A stretch of 61,529 nt of DNA from Actinomycetota bacterium (GTDB taxonomy: Bacteria; Actinomycetota; Acidimicrobiia; Acidimicrobiales; Ilumatobacteraceae). The notes beneath the pieces are model-generated. The model did no database searches. It had not been told where the DNA came from and saw only the letters and a list, made by a program, of their open reading frames with translations. The position numbers and the translations under genes were made by a program. Below are positions 1 through 9,905 of this stretch, piece by piece (within the stretch, counting starts at the first letter, position 1; each line of letters begins with the position of its first letter). The stretch spans positions 1 to 61,529 of the forward strand of contig WLJO01000012.1 of assembly GCA_009701715.1 (NCBI GenBank). Reading direction: 5' to 3'.

Positions 1-538
1 AACCCTGTGCCCAAGTGGTGGGCGGAGCGGTCTCGTTGGTCGGGTCGCAGGGTGCCTTCTTCTGCGGGCGGCAGACCACGTGCTCGACGACGATCTCGCA
101 GTTGCTGTCCTGCGACGTGATTGCCACTCCACCACCGTGGTAGAAGTACGCCTCGGTCGTGTTCTTGCCCTCGGACCCCGGGATGTTGTTCGGGTCGCCG
201 GCGAACGTGACACCGCGATTGGTGCCGTCAACCTTCACATCGATGTTCATCGTGGGGGCCGGGCCGTCAGCGGAGTGCGACTCTGCGACCACTCCGTTCA
301 CCGTGTTCACGATGTCGGCGTGCCACGTGCCATCATGGTTGTTCTGGTTGGGCGAGAACCAGACGCAGCACGTGCCGCTCTGGACCCGGTAGCTGTCGAA
401 GCCCGCTGCGGCATACGCCGGGATGGACTTCATCATCGGCACCGTGTACACCACTGCTCCGGCGGCCGCAGCCTTCGCCAGCAGAGCGCGGCGACTGCTT
501 CCGGTCGCCTCGGTCGTGATCTCTTCGTTGTCAGCCAT
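1..538 (-). CDS. Tat-signal secreted protein, C-terminus cut by window edge
   Basis: The frame starts at the ATG at 538 with a GAGGG Shine-Dalgarno just upstream and stays open to base 1, giving 179 visible residues. The N-terminus has a short acidic lead, a twin-arginine motif (SRRALL, residues 15-20), an alanine-rich hydrophobic stretch and a likely AYAAAG cleavage region near residue 43, so I infer Tat export. The mature part has a CC pair (SGTCCVWF) and further cysteines near the visible end (CEIVVEHVVC, KKAPC). I recognise no catalytic domain. It lies 44 bp downstream of a PqqD-like gene on the same strand, so the two are probably co-transcribed. It may be a substrate or partner of a peptide-modification system; that is inference. 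Confidence 0.75.
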   Translation of the reverse strand, partial: MADNEEITTEATGSSRRALLAKAAAAGAVVYTVPMMKSIPAYAAAGFDSYRVQSGTCCVWFSPNQNNHDGTWHADIVNTVNGVVAESHSADGPAPTMNIDVKVDGTNRGVTFAGDPNNIPGSEGKNTTEAYFYHGGGVAITSQDSNCEIVVEHVVCRPQKKAPCDPTNETAPPTTWAQG

Positions 539-582
539 TTCCATCCCTCTTGAGCCAGACGACTTCAGTACTGTCCGTGATT

Positions 583-885
583 CTAGTCCACCAAGAGTGC
601 GCCTTCAATCATCAAATTCTCAAGAAGGGACTTCAGGTCGGAAATGAGGGCCCCGGGGGACTGCCCAAAGACCTCCGCGAGGTCCTCGGCGAGTTGGCCG
701 AGGGAGGCAGGGCGCTCGAGAAGTGCCCAGATGGCTGGCGCTGAGCCTTCGAGAAACACGGGACTTTCGGCCCCCGGACAGAGCAAAAGCACCCCGTTTG
801 CGTGCCGACGGCTGAGCACTTCCGGGTTGCGGTGATACACCAAACCGCCACTCGGAGTGGTGGACTCGGAACGGTCGCCCTCCAT
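583..885 (-). CDS. PqqD-like peptide-recognition protein
   Basis: A 100-residue protein with the small PqqD-family pattern: an N-terminal strand region (LVYHRNPEVLSRRHANG), a conserved 'ng...LEGSAPAIWALLERPASL' core, and a C-terminal winged-helix-like part (LAEVFGQSPGALISDLKSLLENL). PqqD-family proteins bind leader peptides of ribosomally made modified peptides and hand them to maturases. I chose the ATG at 885 over the ATG at 930 because a TACTGT box lies exactly 8 bases upstream and the longer version would overlap the divergent gene. It precedes the Tat-signal gene on the same strand. No maturase is visible here; it may lie left of the window. Confidence 0.75.
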   Translation of the reverse strand: MEGDRSESTTPSGGLVYHRNPEVLSRRHANGVLLLCPGAESPVFLEGSAPAIWALLERPASLGQLAEDLAEVFGQSPGALISDLKSLLENLMIEGALLVD

Positions 886-889
886 CGAC

Positions 890-902
890 GAGTACAGTAC
901 TC
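890..902. promoter_or_regulatory. Palindrome giving back-to-back -10 boxes for divergent genes
   Basis: GAGTACAGTACTC is a perfect 6+1+6 palindrome. Read on the plus strand it holds TACAGT (893-898), 9 bases before the GTG at 908. Read on the minus strand it holds TACTGT (899-894), 8 bases before the ATG at 885. Both fit the TANNNT leaderless pattern seen across the window. No good -35 is visible on either side. Confidence 0.5.
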
Positions 903-907
903 CGATC

Positions 908-2044
908 GTGGGATCCTCCGGGAGCGACATCAGACGGCAGTGGCCAGTCGATGAGTGGGTGGCGGACGTGGCGAGCTTCGGCCTGCCCTCGAGCCGTCGG
1001 CTCGACAGCCTCGTTGTTCACCGATTTGCGTGGACCGAGTTCCTCGCAGGCTGCGAGGAGAACCGGGTGCTCGGTCTGCTCGCCGAGGCCCTGCGGGCTG
1101 GGAGTTGTCACTTGCCTGACTACCAGCGTGAATCGGTCGAGTCGAGGTGCGGCTGGTGGCTCGCCCACGACCTCGTTGTCGAGCGTCAACTTCTGTGCGT
1201 GGCTGACGTGCTGCAGGACGCCGGGATCGAGTTCCGGGTGCTGAAAGGGGTAGCGCTCGCCAATTCGGTCTACCGGGATCCAGCCATGCGGCTGTTCGGG
1301 GACATCGATCTCGTCGTGGAGCCCGACCACTTTCTGCGCGCAGCGGAGGCGATCACGGTGGCTCTCGGTGCCGTCCGCGAACTTCCCGAACTGCGCCCCG
1401 GGTTCGATCAACGATTCGGGCGGGAGATCCTCCTGCGCAGTGACGGGCTTGAGGTGGACCTCCACCGGACGCTGGTGGATGGACCCTTCGGACTGTGGAT
1501 TCCGCTCGACGACCTCTTCGCGGAGAGTCGTACGTTTCTGCTCGGTGGGCGAGAACTTCCGCGGCTCGGGGATCCCGCCCAATTCGTGCACGCGTGCATG
1601 GCGGCCGTGCTCGGGGACTGGCCGCCCCGCCGGATCGCGCAGCGTGATATCGCAGAGTTGCTCGTCGGGGGCGAGCGGGCGGGGACGCTGGAGGCTGCGT
1701 TGGTGCAGGAACTGGCGTTGCGCTGGCGGGCCACGGCAGTTGTTGCGCTCGCCATCCGCACGACAGCGGCAGACCTCGGGCTAGAGACGAGCCATCCGCT
1801 GATCGCCTGGGCGCAGGGGCATCGACCGGGTCCTGGCGACCGGCTGTTGCTCGCCTCCTACCGCGGCCGGGCGCGGGGCTATACGAGCCAGGCGCTGTCG
1901 GTGTTTGCCCTGCCATCGTGGCGAGACCGGTTTGACTACGTCCGCGCGATCCTCCGCCCGAGCAGGGCCTATTTGGAGGCGCGGGGATTCCGTCGGGGGG
2001 ACCGCTTCCGCAAGGCGATCGGTCTGGGAGCCCCTCGGCGCTGA
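908..2044 (+). CDS. Nucleotidyltransferase-like protein (NTP_transf_5 type)
   Basis: A 378-residue protein. The signature region ([29 protein letters not shown]) carries the G-D-I-D-L aspartates of the nucleotidyltransferase fold, followed by an alpha-helical half, as in the uncharacterised nucleotidyltransferase family often found beside PqqD-like and lasso-peptide-type genes. The substrate is unknown. I prefer the GTG at 908, 9 bases after a TACAGT box, over the GTG at 857, which would overlap the divergent PqqD-like gene; a GTG at 959 is also possible. It is probably part of the same locus as the two minus-strand genes to the left. Confidence 0.7.
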   Translation: MGSSGSDIRRQWPVDEWVADVASFGLPSSRRLDSLVVHRFAWTEFLAGCEENRVLGLLAEALRAGSCHLPDYQRESVESRCGWWLAHDLVVERQLLCVADVLQDAGIEFRVLKGVALANSVYRDPAMRLFGDIDLVVEPDHFLRAAEAITVALGAVRELPELRPGFDQRFGREILLRSDGLEVDLHRTLVDGPFGLWIPLDDLFAESRTFLLGGRELPRLGDPAQFVHACMAAVLGDWPPRRIAQRDIAELLVGGERAGTLEAALVQELALRWRATAVVALAIRTTAADLGLETSHPLIAWAQGHRPGPGDRLLLASYRGRARGYTSQALSVFALPSWRDRFDYVRAILRPSRAYLEARGFRRGDRFRKAIGLGAPRR

Positions 2045-2168
2045 AATTCGGGTGCCATCGCTTTCCGGGCTCCGTACACTTTGCTGCTGTCGGGCCAGCG
2101 TCGTCCCGATCCAGTTCAGAGGTTCCTTCGGCATGCAGTGCCGAGCCGAGCACTTGAGGATGAGGACG

Positions 2169-5100
2169 ATGCACAGCGATCTGCCCGCGGCCCACGGGCT
2201 CTACGACCCACGCTTTGAGCACGACGCCTGCGGCGTGTCGTTTGTGGCGAACTTAAAGGGTGTCCGTAGCCACGACATCGTGTCGAAGGGGCTGTCGGCG
2301 CTCTGCAACCTCGAGCACCGAGGGGCAACCGGTGCCGAACAGAACACCGGTGACGGAGCCGGGATCCTGATCCAGGTCCCCGATGCGTTCCTGCGGGCCG
2401 TCGTGCCCTTCACGCTGCCGACTGCTGGCGCATACGCAGTGGGCATGGCATTCCTCCCGGCGGACGGCGGATTGTGCGCTCGGGCCAAGTCAGCGATCGA
2501 GGCGATCGTGACCGATGAGGGCCTCAGCCCGCTCGGGTGGCGCCTGGTGCCCACCAACCCGTCGATACTCGGCCAGACGGCACTCGACGTGATGCCGACG
2601 TTCGAACTGTTCCTGCTCGACGACCCGGCGGGAACGACCGGGCTGGAGCTGGACCGCAAGGTCTACGTCGTGCGCAAGCGTGTCGAGCACGAGTTGACCG
2701 GCAACCTGTCGACATACTTCCCGTCGCTGTCGTCGCGGACCCTCGTGTACAAGGGCATGTTCACCTCGCCGCAGCTCGGCGAGTTCTACCCGGATCTCGC
2801 CGACGAGCGGATGGACTCGGCCCTGGCGCTGGTGCACAGCCGCTTCTCCACGAACACGTTCCCGTCGTGGCCGCTGGCGCACCCGTACCGATTTGTCGCC
2901 CACAACGGCGAGATCAACACGGTGCAGGGCAACGAGAACTGGATGCGGACCCGCGAGGCCCTGCTCGCCACACCGCACATCCCGAACCTCCAGCGGACCT
3001 TCCCGGTGTGCACGCCCGGCGGATCGGATACCGCTCGGCTCGATGAGGCCATCGAACTCCTGCACCTCGGCGGCAGGTCGCTGCCGCACGCTGTCCTCAT
3101 GCTCATACCGGAGGCGTGGGAGAACCACCCCACGATGGAGCCCACCAAGCGGGCGTTCTACCGCTTCCACTCGTCGATGATCGAGCCGTGGGACGGCCCG
3201 GCGAGCGTTGCGTTCACCGACGGAACGGTGATCGGTGCCGTGCTGGACCGCAACGGTCTGCGCCCGAGCCGCTTCTGGGTAACCGCCGACGACCTCGTGA
3301 TCATGGCGAGTGAGGTCGGCGTGATTGATGTCGACCAGTCACGGATCGTGAAGAAGGGGCGGCTCCAGCCCGGTCGGATGTTCCTCGTGGATACCGCGCA
3401 GGGCCGAATCGTTGACGACGAGGAGTTCAAGGCACAGCTCGCTTCCGAGCACCCGTACGCAGACTGGCTCGATCAGGGACTCACCGAGCTGTCGGACCTG
3501 CCGACCCGGGAGCACATCGTGTTCAGCCACGACAGTGTGCTGCGGCGCCAGCAGGTGTTCGGCTACACGCACGAGGAACTGAAGATCATCGTTGCGCCGA
3601 TGGCTAAGTCCGGGCTCGAACCGATCGGGTCGATGGGTACCGACACACCGATTGCCGTACTGTCCGAGCGCCCCCGGCTGCTGTTCGACTACTTCCAGCA
3701 GCTGTTTGCACAGGTGACCAACCCACCGCTCGACGCGATCCGCGAAGAGGTCGTGACCGCGGTGTCGTCCACGATCGGGCCCGAGGCGAACCTGCTCCAG
3801 CCCGGACCCGAGAGCTGCCGCCAGTTGGTCCTGCCGTTCCCGATTATCGACAACGACGAACTGGCCAAGATCGTGCACGCCGGCGAGGACCCGAGGTTTG
3901 CCCACCTGAAGGCAGTCACCATGAGTGGCTTGTTCCGTGTGTCGGGCGGCGGTGCGGCGCTCAGGCAGGCCATCGAGGACATTCGTGCGCAGGTTTCGCA
4001 GGCGATCGACGAGGGTGCGCGCATCATTGTTCTGTCGGACCGCAATAGCGATTCGGCCCTCGCTCCGATCCCATCGCTGTTGCTCACGAGTGCGGTGCAC
4101 CACCACTTGATCCGCGAGAAGAAGCGGACGAAGGTCGGCGTGGTCGTCGAGTGCGGCGACGCGCGTGAGGTTCACCACATGGCGCTGCTGATCGGCTACG
4201 GGGCGGGCGCAGTCAACCCGTACCTCGCGTTCGAGTCCATCGAGGACATGATCGCCGACGGGGACTTCGGGCTCGCGGGCGTCGACCCGAAGAAGGCCCT
4301 GAAGAGCTATATCAAGGCCTGCGGCAAGGGCGTGCTGAAGGTCATGTCGAAAATGGGCGTGTCCACTGTCGCGTCGTATACGGGTGCGCAGATCTTCGAG
4401 GCGATCGGTCTCGGCAAGGAACTCGTCGCCGAGTACTTCAGCGGAACAGTGTCCCGAATTGGGGGTATCGGTCTGGACGAGCTCGCCAAGGAGGTGGCCA
4501 TCCGCCACGCCAACGCGAATCCGTCCCGGCCAGAACTGCGGGCCCACCGCGAACTGGATCTCGGCGGTGAGTACCAGTGGCGCCGGGAGGGGGAGATCCA
4601 CCTCTTCAACCCCGAGACAGTGTTCAAGCTGCAGCACGCGACACGGTCGAAGCGGTACGACATCTTTAAGCAGTACACGAGGCTTGTCGACGACCAGAGC
4701 CGCAAGTTAGCGACCCTGCGCGGCCTGTTCGAGCTGCGTTCCGAGGGACGTTCGGCGATCCCGATCGAGGAGGTGGAGCCGACGAAGGCGATCGTGCGCC
4801 GTTTCTCCACGGGAGCGATGAGCTACGGCTCGATCTCGAAGGAGGCGCACGAGACCCTCGCGATCGCCATGAACCGGATCGGCGGCAAGAGCAACACCGG
4901 CGAGGGTGGCGAGGACGCAGACCGCTTCACCGCGGACGCGAACGGCGACCTGCGTCGCTCGGCGATCAAACAGGTGGCATCGGGTCGCTTCGGCGTCACC
5001 AGCGAGTACCTCGTGAACGCCGACGACATCCAGATCAAGATGGCCCAGGGTGCCAAGCCCGGTGAGGGCGGTCAGTTGCCCGGCAGCAAGGTTTACCCGT

Positions 5101-6728
5101 GGGTGGCCAAGACGCGGCACTCCACCCCCGGCGTCGGTCTCATCAGCCCACCTCCGCACCACGACATCTATTCGATCGAGGACCTCAAGCAGCTCATCCA
5201 CGACCTGAAGAACGCCAACCCAGCTGCACGAGTGCATGTGAAACTGGTGGCCGAGGTCGGTGTCGGAACGGTTGCTGCGGGTGTCTCGAAGTGCAAGGCC
5301 GACGTGGTGCTGATCTCCGGTCACGACGGCGGTACCGGCGCATCTCCGCTCACCTCGCTGAAGCACGCAGGAGGCCCGTGGGAACTCGGTCTTGCGGAGG
5401 CTCAGCAGACGTTGGTGCTCAACGGGCTGCGCGACCGCATCGTGGTGCAGGCCGACGGTCAAATGAAGACCGGACGGGACGTGGTGATCGCCGCGCTGCT
5501 CGGCGCCGAGGAGTTTGGGTTCGCTACGGCGCCGCTCGTCGTGAGCGGCTGCGTGATGATGCGCGTATGCCACCTCGACACGTGCCCGGTGGGCGTGGCC
5601 ACCCAGAACCCCGTGCTCCGCAAGCGTTTCAGCGGCAAGCCGGAGTTCGTCGTGAACTTCTTCGAGTACATCGCTGAGGAGGTCCGCGAAATCATGGCGG
5701 AACTCGGGTTCCGGACGATGGACGAGATGATCGGCCGCGTCGAGGTCATCGATGCCCGTCACGCAGTCGATCACTGGAAGGCGGCCGGGCTGGACCTCTC
5801 GCCGATCCTGACGGTCCCGGACAACAGGTACAACCAGAGCCTGCGACAGACGGTCGCGCAGGACCACGGTCTCGAGGCGGCCCTTGATCGGACGCTGATC
5901 GAGCGTTGTCAACCGGCAATCGAGCGCGGTGAGGCCGTGGCCATCGAGGTGCCGATCCGCAACGTCAACCGTACGGTCGGCACGATGCTCGGGTACGAGG
6001 TCACCAAGCGCTATGGCGGTGCAGGGCTGCCGGACGGCACGATCGACATCAGCTTCCGCGGTGCAGCCGGCCAGAGCTTCGGGGCATTCGTCCCGTCGGG
6101 TATCACGATGCGCCTCGAGGGCGACGCCAACGACTTCCTCGGCAAGGGTCTGTCGGGCGGGCGGATCATCGTGCGGCCCGATCGTGCGTCCACCGTGGTG
6201 GCCGAGGACAACATCATCGCGGGGAACGTGGTCGCCTACGGCGCCACGTCCGGTGAGGTGTTCATCAGCGGCGTGGTGGGCGAGCGATTCTGTGTCCGCA
6301 ACTCCGGCGCGATCGCCGTGGTCGAGGGCGTGGGTGACCACGGCTGCGAGTACATGACCGGGGGCAAGGTGGTCGTGCTCGGCACGACTGGTCGGAACTT
6401 CGGTGCAGGGATGAGCGGTGGGGTTGCTTACGTATACGACGTGGACGGTTTCTTCGGCGCCCGCGTGAACTACGACATGGTCGAGATCGAGCATCTCGAC
6501 GACGAGGACGTGGCGTTCCTCCGGGCCACAGTGACGAGTCATCTCGGCTACACGGGTTCGGCGGTTGCCGGCCGCCTGCTCGGCGACTGGGACGCCGCGC
6601 TGTCCCGGTTCCGCAAGGTGATGCCGATGGACTACGCCCGTGTCATGCGGGTGATGCGAGAGGCCCATGCCGCGGGCTTGTCCGATGACGAGATGTTCAA
6701 GCGAGTGATGGAGTCCTCCAATGGGTGA
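2169..6728 (+). CDS. gltB: Glutamate synthase (NADPH) large subunit
   Basis: A 1519-residue GltB that makes two glutamates from glutamine and 2-oxoglutarate. The start at ATG 2169 has GAGGA 8 bases upstream and places the catalytic cysteine at residue 21 (HDACGVSF) after the usual short propeptide. Domains in order: class II glutamine amidotransferase (about 21-430), central domain, FMN-binding synthase domain ([18 protein letters not shown]), the [3Fe-4S] cysteines in [15 protein letters not shown], and a C-terminal glycine-rich beta-helix (about 1260-1470). It overlaps gltD by 8 bases. The upstream gap contains a small hairpin (2128-2144) whose role is unknown. Confidence 0.97.
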   Translation: MHSDLPAAHGLYDPRFEHDACGVSFVANLKGVRSHDIVSKGLSALCNLEHRGATGAEQNTGDGAGILIQVPDAFLRAVVPFTLPTAGAYAVGMAFLPADGGLCARAKSAIEAIVTDEGLSPLGWRLVPTNPSILGQTALDVMPTFELFLLDDPAGTTGLELDRKVYVVRKRVEHELTGNLSTYFPSLSSRTLVYKGMFTSPQLGEFYPDLADERMDSALALVHSRFSTNTFPSWPLAHPYRFVAHNGEINTVQGNENWMRTREALLATPHIPNLQRTFPVCTPGGSDTARLDEAIELLHLGGRSLPHAVLMLIPEAWENHPTMEPTKRAFYRFHSSMIEPWDGPASVAFTDGTVIGAVLDRNGLRPSRFWVTADDLVIMASEVGVIDVDQSRIVKKGRLQPGRMFLVDTAQGRIVDDEEFKAQLASEHPYADWLDQGLTELSDLPTREHIVFSHDSVLRRQQVFGYTHEELKIIVAPMAKSGLEPIGSMGTDTPIAVLSERPRLLFDYFQQLFAQVTNPPLDAIREEVVTAVSSTIGPEANLLQPGPESCRQLVLPFPIIDNDELAKIVHAGEDPRFAHLKAVTMSGLFRVSGGGAALRQAIEDIRAQVSQAIDEGARIIVLSDRNSDSALAPIPSLLLTSAVHHHLIREKKRTKVGVVVECGDAREVHHMALLIGYGAGAVNPYLAFESIEDMIADGDFGLAGVDPKKALKSYIKACGKGVLKVMSKMGVSTVASYTGAQIFEAIGLGKELVAEYFSGTVSRIGGIGLDELAKEVAIRHANANPSRPELRAHRELDLGGEYQWRREGEIHLFNPETVFKLQHATRSKRYDIFKQYTRLVDDQSRKLATLRGLFELRSEGRSAIPIEEVEPTKAIVRRFSTGAMSYGSISKEAHETLAIAMNRIGGKSNTGEGGEDADRFTADANGDLRRSAIKQVASGRFGVTSEYLVNADDIQIKMAQGAKPGEGGQLPGSKVYPWVAKTRHSTPGVGLISPPPHHDIYSIEDLKQLIHDLKNANPAARVHVKLVAEVGVGTVAAGVSKCKADVVLISGHDGGTGASPLTSLKHAGGPWELGLAEAQQTLVLNGLRDRIVVQADGQMKTGRDVVIAALLGAEEFGFATAPLVVSGCVMMRVCHLDTCPVGVATQNPVLRKRFSGKPEFVVNFFEYIAEEVREIMAELGFRTMDEMIGRVEVIDARHAVDHWKAAGLDLSPILTVPDNRYNQSLRQTVAQDHGLEAALDRTLIERCQPAIERGEAVAIEVPIRNVNRTVGTMLGYEVTKRYGGAGLPDGTIDISFRGAAGQSFGAFVPSGITMRLEGDANDFLGKGLSGGRIIVRPDRASTVVAEDNIIAGNVVAYGATSGEVFISGVVGERFCVRNSGAIAVVEGVGDHGCEYMTGGKVVVLGTTGRNFGAGMSGGVAYVYDVDGFFGARVNYDMVEIEHLDDEDVAFLRATVTSHLGYTGSAVAGRLLGDWDAALSRFRKVMPMDYARVMRVMREAHAAGLSDDEMFKRVMESSNG

Positions 6729-8172
6729 GACGACAGGTTTCCTGAAGTGGGATCGCCAGACGCCGAAGCGCCGTCCGGTTCCGGTGCGTCTGCGCGACTG
6801 GAAAGAGGTGTATGAACCCCTCGACGTGGAAGCACTCGCGCACCAGGCTGGGCGCTGCATGGATTGCGGTATCCCGTTCTGCAACAACGGGTGCCCGCTC
6901 GGGAACCTCATCCCGGACTGGAACGACCTCGTCTACCGGAATCACTGGCGCGAGGCGATCGACCGATTGCACGCAACGAACAACTTCCCTGAGTTCACCG
7001 GTCGGCTCTGCCCGGCGCCCTGTGAGAGCGCCTGCGTCGTCGGTATCAACTCCGACCCCGTCGCCATCAAGCAGGTCGAGGTTGAGATCATTGACCGAGC
7101 GTGGGCCGAGGGATGGGTGGAGCCGCAGGTTCCGAGCGTGCGGACCGGCAAGCGTGTCGTCGTGATCGGTTCCGGTCCGGCGGGTCTCGCTGCGGCACAG
7201 CAGCTGACGCGAGCCGGGCACGATGTCGTGGTACTCGAGCGATCGGACCGTATCGGCGGGCTGCTGCGCTACGGGATCCCCGAGTTCAAGATGGAAAAGC
7301 GTCACCTCGACCGTCGCCTCGAGCAGATGGAGGCCGAAGGGACCGAGTTCCGCGTCGGCGCCATCGTCGGCGAGAACGTCGACGCAGAGGTGCTGCTCGC
7401 CTCGCACGATGCCGTCGTCCTCGCGTGCGGGGCGACGGCCTGGCGTGACCTGTCGGTACCGGGTCGCGAACTGAGCGGCATCCATCAGGCCATGGAGTAC
7501 CTCCCGCTCGCCAACAAGGTGCAGGAGGGCGATCTGTCGGCACCCTCGATCGATGCCGGTGGCAAGCACGTCGTCATCATCGGCGGCGGCGACACGGGGG
7601 CCGATTGTCTCGGCACCTCGCTTCGCCAAGGCGCCGCAAAGGTGACCCAACTGGAGATCATGCCGGCCCCGCCGGAGACCCGTTCCGAGGCCAACCCGTG
7701 GCCGCAGTATGCGATGGTTATGCGCACGTCGTCCGCTCACGAGGAGGGCGGTGAGCGCGTGTACAGCGTGAACACCGAGCGCTTCGTCGATGATGGAGCG
7801 GGCAACGTCCGCGCGCTGCTCATCCACGAGGTCGCGATGCGGGACGGAAGGTTCGTCAAGGTTGAGGGCACTGAACACGAATTGCCGGCCGACCTCGTGT
7901 TCCTCGCGATGGGGTTCGTCGGCCCGGAGCGCGGTTCGTGGCTCGATCAACTCGGTGTCACGCTCGACGAGCGCGGCAACGTTGCGCGTGACGAGCACTA
8001 CATGACCAATATTCCCGGGGTCTTTGTTGCCGGTGACATGGGACGCGGTCAGAGCCTGATCGTGTGGGCAATCGCCGAGGGCAGGGCCTGCGCGGCAGGC
8101 GTTGATACCCGGTTGATGGGCGAGAGTCGGCTCCCTGTGCCGATCCCGCCGACTGCTCGGCCACTCGTCTGA
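6721..8172 (+). CDS. gltD: Glutamate synthase (NADPH) small subunit
   Basis: A 483-residue GltD that passes electrons from NADPH through FAD and iron-sulfur clusters to GltB. The N-terminal cluster cysteines are visible ([17 protein letters not shown] and [10 protein letters not shown]), followed by an FAD-binding GxGxxG ([15 protein letters not shown], about residue 143) and an NADPH-binding site ([12 protein letters not shown], about residue 284). The C-terminal [14 protein letters not shown] is typical of the family. It overlaps the gltB stop, so the two subunits are co-translated. Confidence 0.96.
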   Translation: MGETTGFLKWDRQTPKRRPVPVRLRDWKEVYEPLDVEALAHQAGRCMDCGIPFCNNGCPLGNLIPDWNDLVYRNHWREAIDRLHATNNFPEFTGRLCPAPCESACVVGINSDPVAIKQVEVEIIDRAWAEGWVEPQVPSVRTGKRVVVIGSGPAGLAAAQQLTRAGHDVVVLERSDRIGGLLRYGIPEFKMEKRHLDRRLEQMEAEGTEFRVGAIVGENVDAEVLLASHDAVVLACGATAWRDLSVPGRELSGIHQAMEYLPLANKVQEGDLSAPSIDAGGKHVVIIGGGDTGADCLGTSLRQGAAKVTQLEIMPAPPETRSEANPWPQYAMVMRTSSAHEEGGERVYSVNTERFVDDGAGNVRALLIHEVAMRDGRFVKVEGTEHELPADLVFLAMGFVGPERGSWLDQLGVTLDERGNVARDEHYMTNIPGVFVAGDMGRGQSLIVWAIAEGRACAAGVDTRLMGESRLPVPIPPTARPLV

Positions 8173-8205
8173 GCGGCGCGACACCACTGAAGCGCTCGGG
8201 CATAT

Positions 8206-8211
8206 TACGCT
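8206..8211 (+). promoter_or_regulatory. TACGCT -10 box, leaderless start of LysM gene
   Basis: TACGCT lies 8 bases before the ATG at 8220, and no Shine-Dalgarno is visible. Confidence 0.45.
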
Positions 8212-8219
8212 CAATCCCG

Positions 8220-8807
8220 ATGTTCCTCCGGCTGTTCCGTGTTGCCGCGCCCGTGATGTTGGGTGCTGCGGTGCTCGGTGCTTGTGCCGGGTCGTCGTCG
8301 GGCACGGAGACGACGCTGTCGCCGAATGCCACGGCATGGCGAACCGTCCCGCCCGTGTTGGCCACGGCCATCCCCACTTCGCTCTCCATAGCGAACGTGC
8401 AGTACACGGCCAAGCAGGGCGACTACGCCAACAGCATCGCCTCGATAGCGGGTGGGGGCTGCTCGGGTGCGGAGATCCTTGCGGCGAACCCTGGGGTCAC
8501 CACGATCAATGCAGGCGACCTCATCAACGTGCCGGCGAACTGCCTCGGCCCGGGCGTGACCGAGGACATCCTCAACGGAACCGTCATCCCTGAGACCAGC
8601 ACCCCCAAAGAGGACAAGACCACCACGACGGCCGAGGAGACCTACAACACCTTCGTCGTGAAGTCTGGCGACTTCTGGGTCCGTATCGCCCGGCGGACGG
8701 GTTGCACCTACCGTCAGCTCAAGGCGGCGAACCCCGGTGTCACCAAACTCTTCCCGAAGCAGGAGCTGAAGGTGCCCAGGTCCTGCGACACCCGCAAGGA
8801 CCAATAG
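8220..8807 (+). CDS. LysM-domain lipoprotein
   Basis: A 195-residue lipoprotein. The signal peptide ends in a lipobox (VLGACAG, cysteine at about residue 21), followed by a Thr/Ser-rich stretch. Two LysM-like units follow: about residues 60-105 (YTAKQGDYANSIASIAG ... LINVPANC) and 142-190 (FVVKSGDFWVRIARRTG ... LKVPRSC). LysM units bind peptidoglycan glycan chains, so this is probably an envelope-anchored cell-wall binder. Each unit carries a cysteine pair, which suggests an internal disulfide. No enzymatic domain is present. Confidence 0.8.
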   Translation: MFLRLFRVAAPVMLGAAVLGACAGSSSGTETTLSPNATAWRTVPPVLATAIPTSLSIANVQYTAKQGDYANSIASIAGGGCSGAEILAANPGVTTINAGDLINVPANCLGPGVTEDILNGTVIPETSTPKEDKTTTTAEETYNTFVVKSGDFWVRIARRTGCTYRQLKAANPGVTKLFPKQELKVPRSCDTRKDQ

Positions 8808-8844
8808 CACTGAGGGAAGCGGGCCCACCAGTCGCCGGCGCACG

Positions 8845-8850
8845 TAGTGT
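8845..8850 (+). promoter_or_regulatory. TAGTGT -10 box, leaderless start of hydrolase
   Basis: TAGTGT lies 8 bases before the ATG at 8859. It favours that ATG over the GTG at 8847, which overlaps the box. Confidence 0.45.
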
Positions 8851-8858
8851 TCTCCGGT

Positions 8859-9905
8859 ATGGGGATCGAATCGCAGTTCGTCCAGACCGTGGACCTCAGG
8901 GTGCACGAGCGGGTCTCCGGCCCGACGGACGGCCATCCGGTGGTCCTGCTCCACGGGTTCCCGCAGACCAGTTACCAGTGGCGTCACCAACTGACCGCAC
9001 TGGCCGACGCCGGGTACGCGGGATACGCGCCGGACAACCGGGGATTCGGCGGCACGGACAAGCCGGGCGCCCGTGTGAGTCGGGCACTGCTCGCTCAGGA
9101 CGTCATCAACTACCTCGATGCCAAGGGGATCGAGCGCTGCACACTCGTTGGCCACGACTGGGGCGGCATCATCGCGTTCAAGACCGCAATCGATTACCCG
9201 GACCGAATCGAGCGGCTCGCCCTCATTGACACCTTGTGCACCGTGTGGACGTCGGTAGGGCCGCACGGATGGTGGTTCAAGGCACCGGGGATCGCGGAGG
9301 AGTTCTTCGCGAAGTATCACCGTGAGTTCATCGAGGTCATGTTCGCGGGGAGGGACGCATCCGTGCTGGGGGACAGGCCCCTGAACCCGTGGGGCCAGAT
9401 CCCGAACGGTGTCCGGCCCCGGCCCGACTGGATCGACGACGAGGCGCTGGCCCACTACGTCGACGCGTTCTCGGACCCGTTGGTCTGGGAGCACGCAATC
9501 AGTTACTACCGATATGCACTCCCGTTCCACGAGGTACTCGAAGATCCCACGAGGGCGTGCGGCGAGCGCTACCGGTCCCTCTCCGAGCAGGATGTGGCCG
9601 ACTACTGGCTGCACCCCGCGGGCATGGAGAAGAACCCAGCGTGGCCGCGCTTTGCGGACTACGGCCCCGAGGACCGCCACAAGCAGTTCCCGAAACCGAC
9701 ACTGTGGCTGTACGGCGGCTACCTCGGGGGTTCGATGGAGGAGGGGCGGACGGCAGTACCCGCAGGGAACCCCTTCCTCGACCAGTTCGCCCGCTACTTC
9801 CCCGACCTCCGCGCACGATCTGTCGGTGGTGGACACTTCCTCGGCGAGGAGTGTGCGGGCTACGTCAACGACTGCCTGCTGAGGTTCCTCTCTGGGGCGC
9901 TCTAG
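8859..9905 (+). CDS. Alpha/beta hydrolase, epoxide hydrolase/dehalogenase-like
   Basis: A 348-residue alpha/beta hydrolase. It has the HGFP oxyanion motif at residues 32-35, a nucleophile elbow GHDWGG with Asp100, and a C-terminal histidine in VGGGHFLGEE. An aspartate nucleophile is the mark of epoxide hydrolases and haloalkane dehalogenases rather than serine esterases. The cap region contains tyrosines (YYRYALPFHEV) that could be the ring-opening residues of an epoxide hydrolase. The substrate is unknown. Its stop codon shares the palindrome CTAG (9902-9905) with the convergent gene. Confidence 0.8.
   Translation: MGIESQFVQTVDLRVHERVSGPTDGHPVVLLHGFPQTSYQWRHQLTALADAGYAGYAPDNRGFGGTDKPGARVSRALLAQDVINYLDAKGIERCTLVGHDWGGIIAFKTAIDYPDRIERLALIDTLCTVWTSVGPHGWWFKAPGIAEEFFAKYHREFIEVMFAGRDASVLGDRPLNPWGQIPNGVRPRPDWIDDEALAHYVDAFSDPLVWEHAISYYRYALPFHEVLEDPTRACGERYRSLSEQDVADYWLHPAGMEKNPAWPRFADYGPEDRHKQFPKPTLWLYGGYLGGSMEEGRTAVPAGNPFLDQFARYFPDLRARSVGGGHFLGEECAGYVNDCLLRFLSGAL

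Noticed and set aside
1905-2168. An upstream extension of gltB to 1905
   Set aside because: The extra residues overlap the nucleotidyltransferase gene and do not match the GltB N-terminus; the ATG at 2169 has a Shine-Dalgarno and correctly places the catalytic cysteine.
4707-6911. A long open frame antisense to gltB, about 730 codons
   Set aside because: It mirrors the third-position GC bias of gltB, has no recognisable motif, and gltB is certain. The same applies to other long antisense frames, for example opposite rnj, ftsK and pnp.
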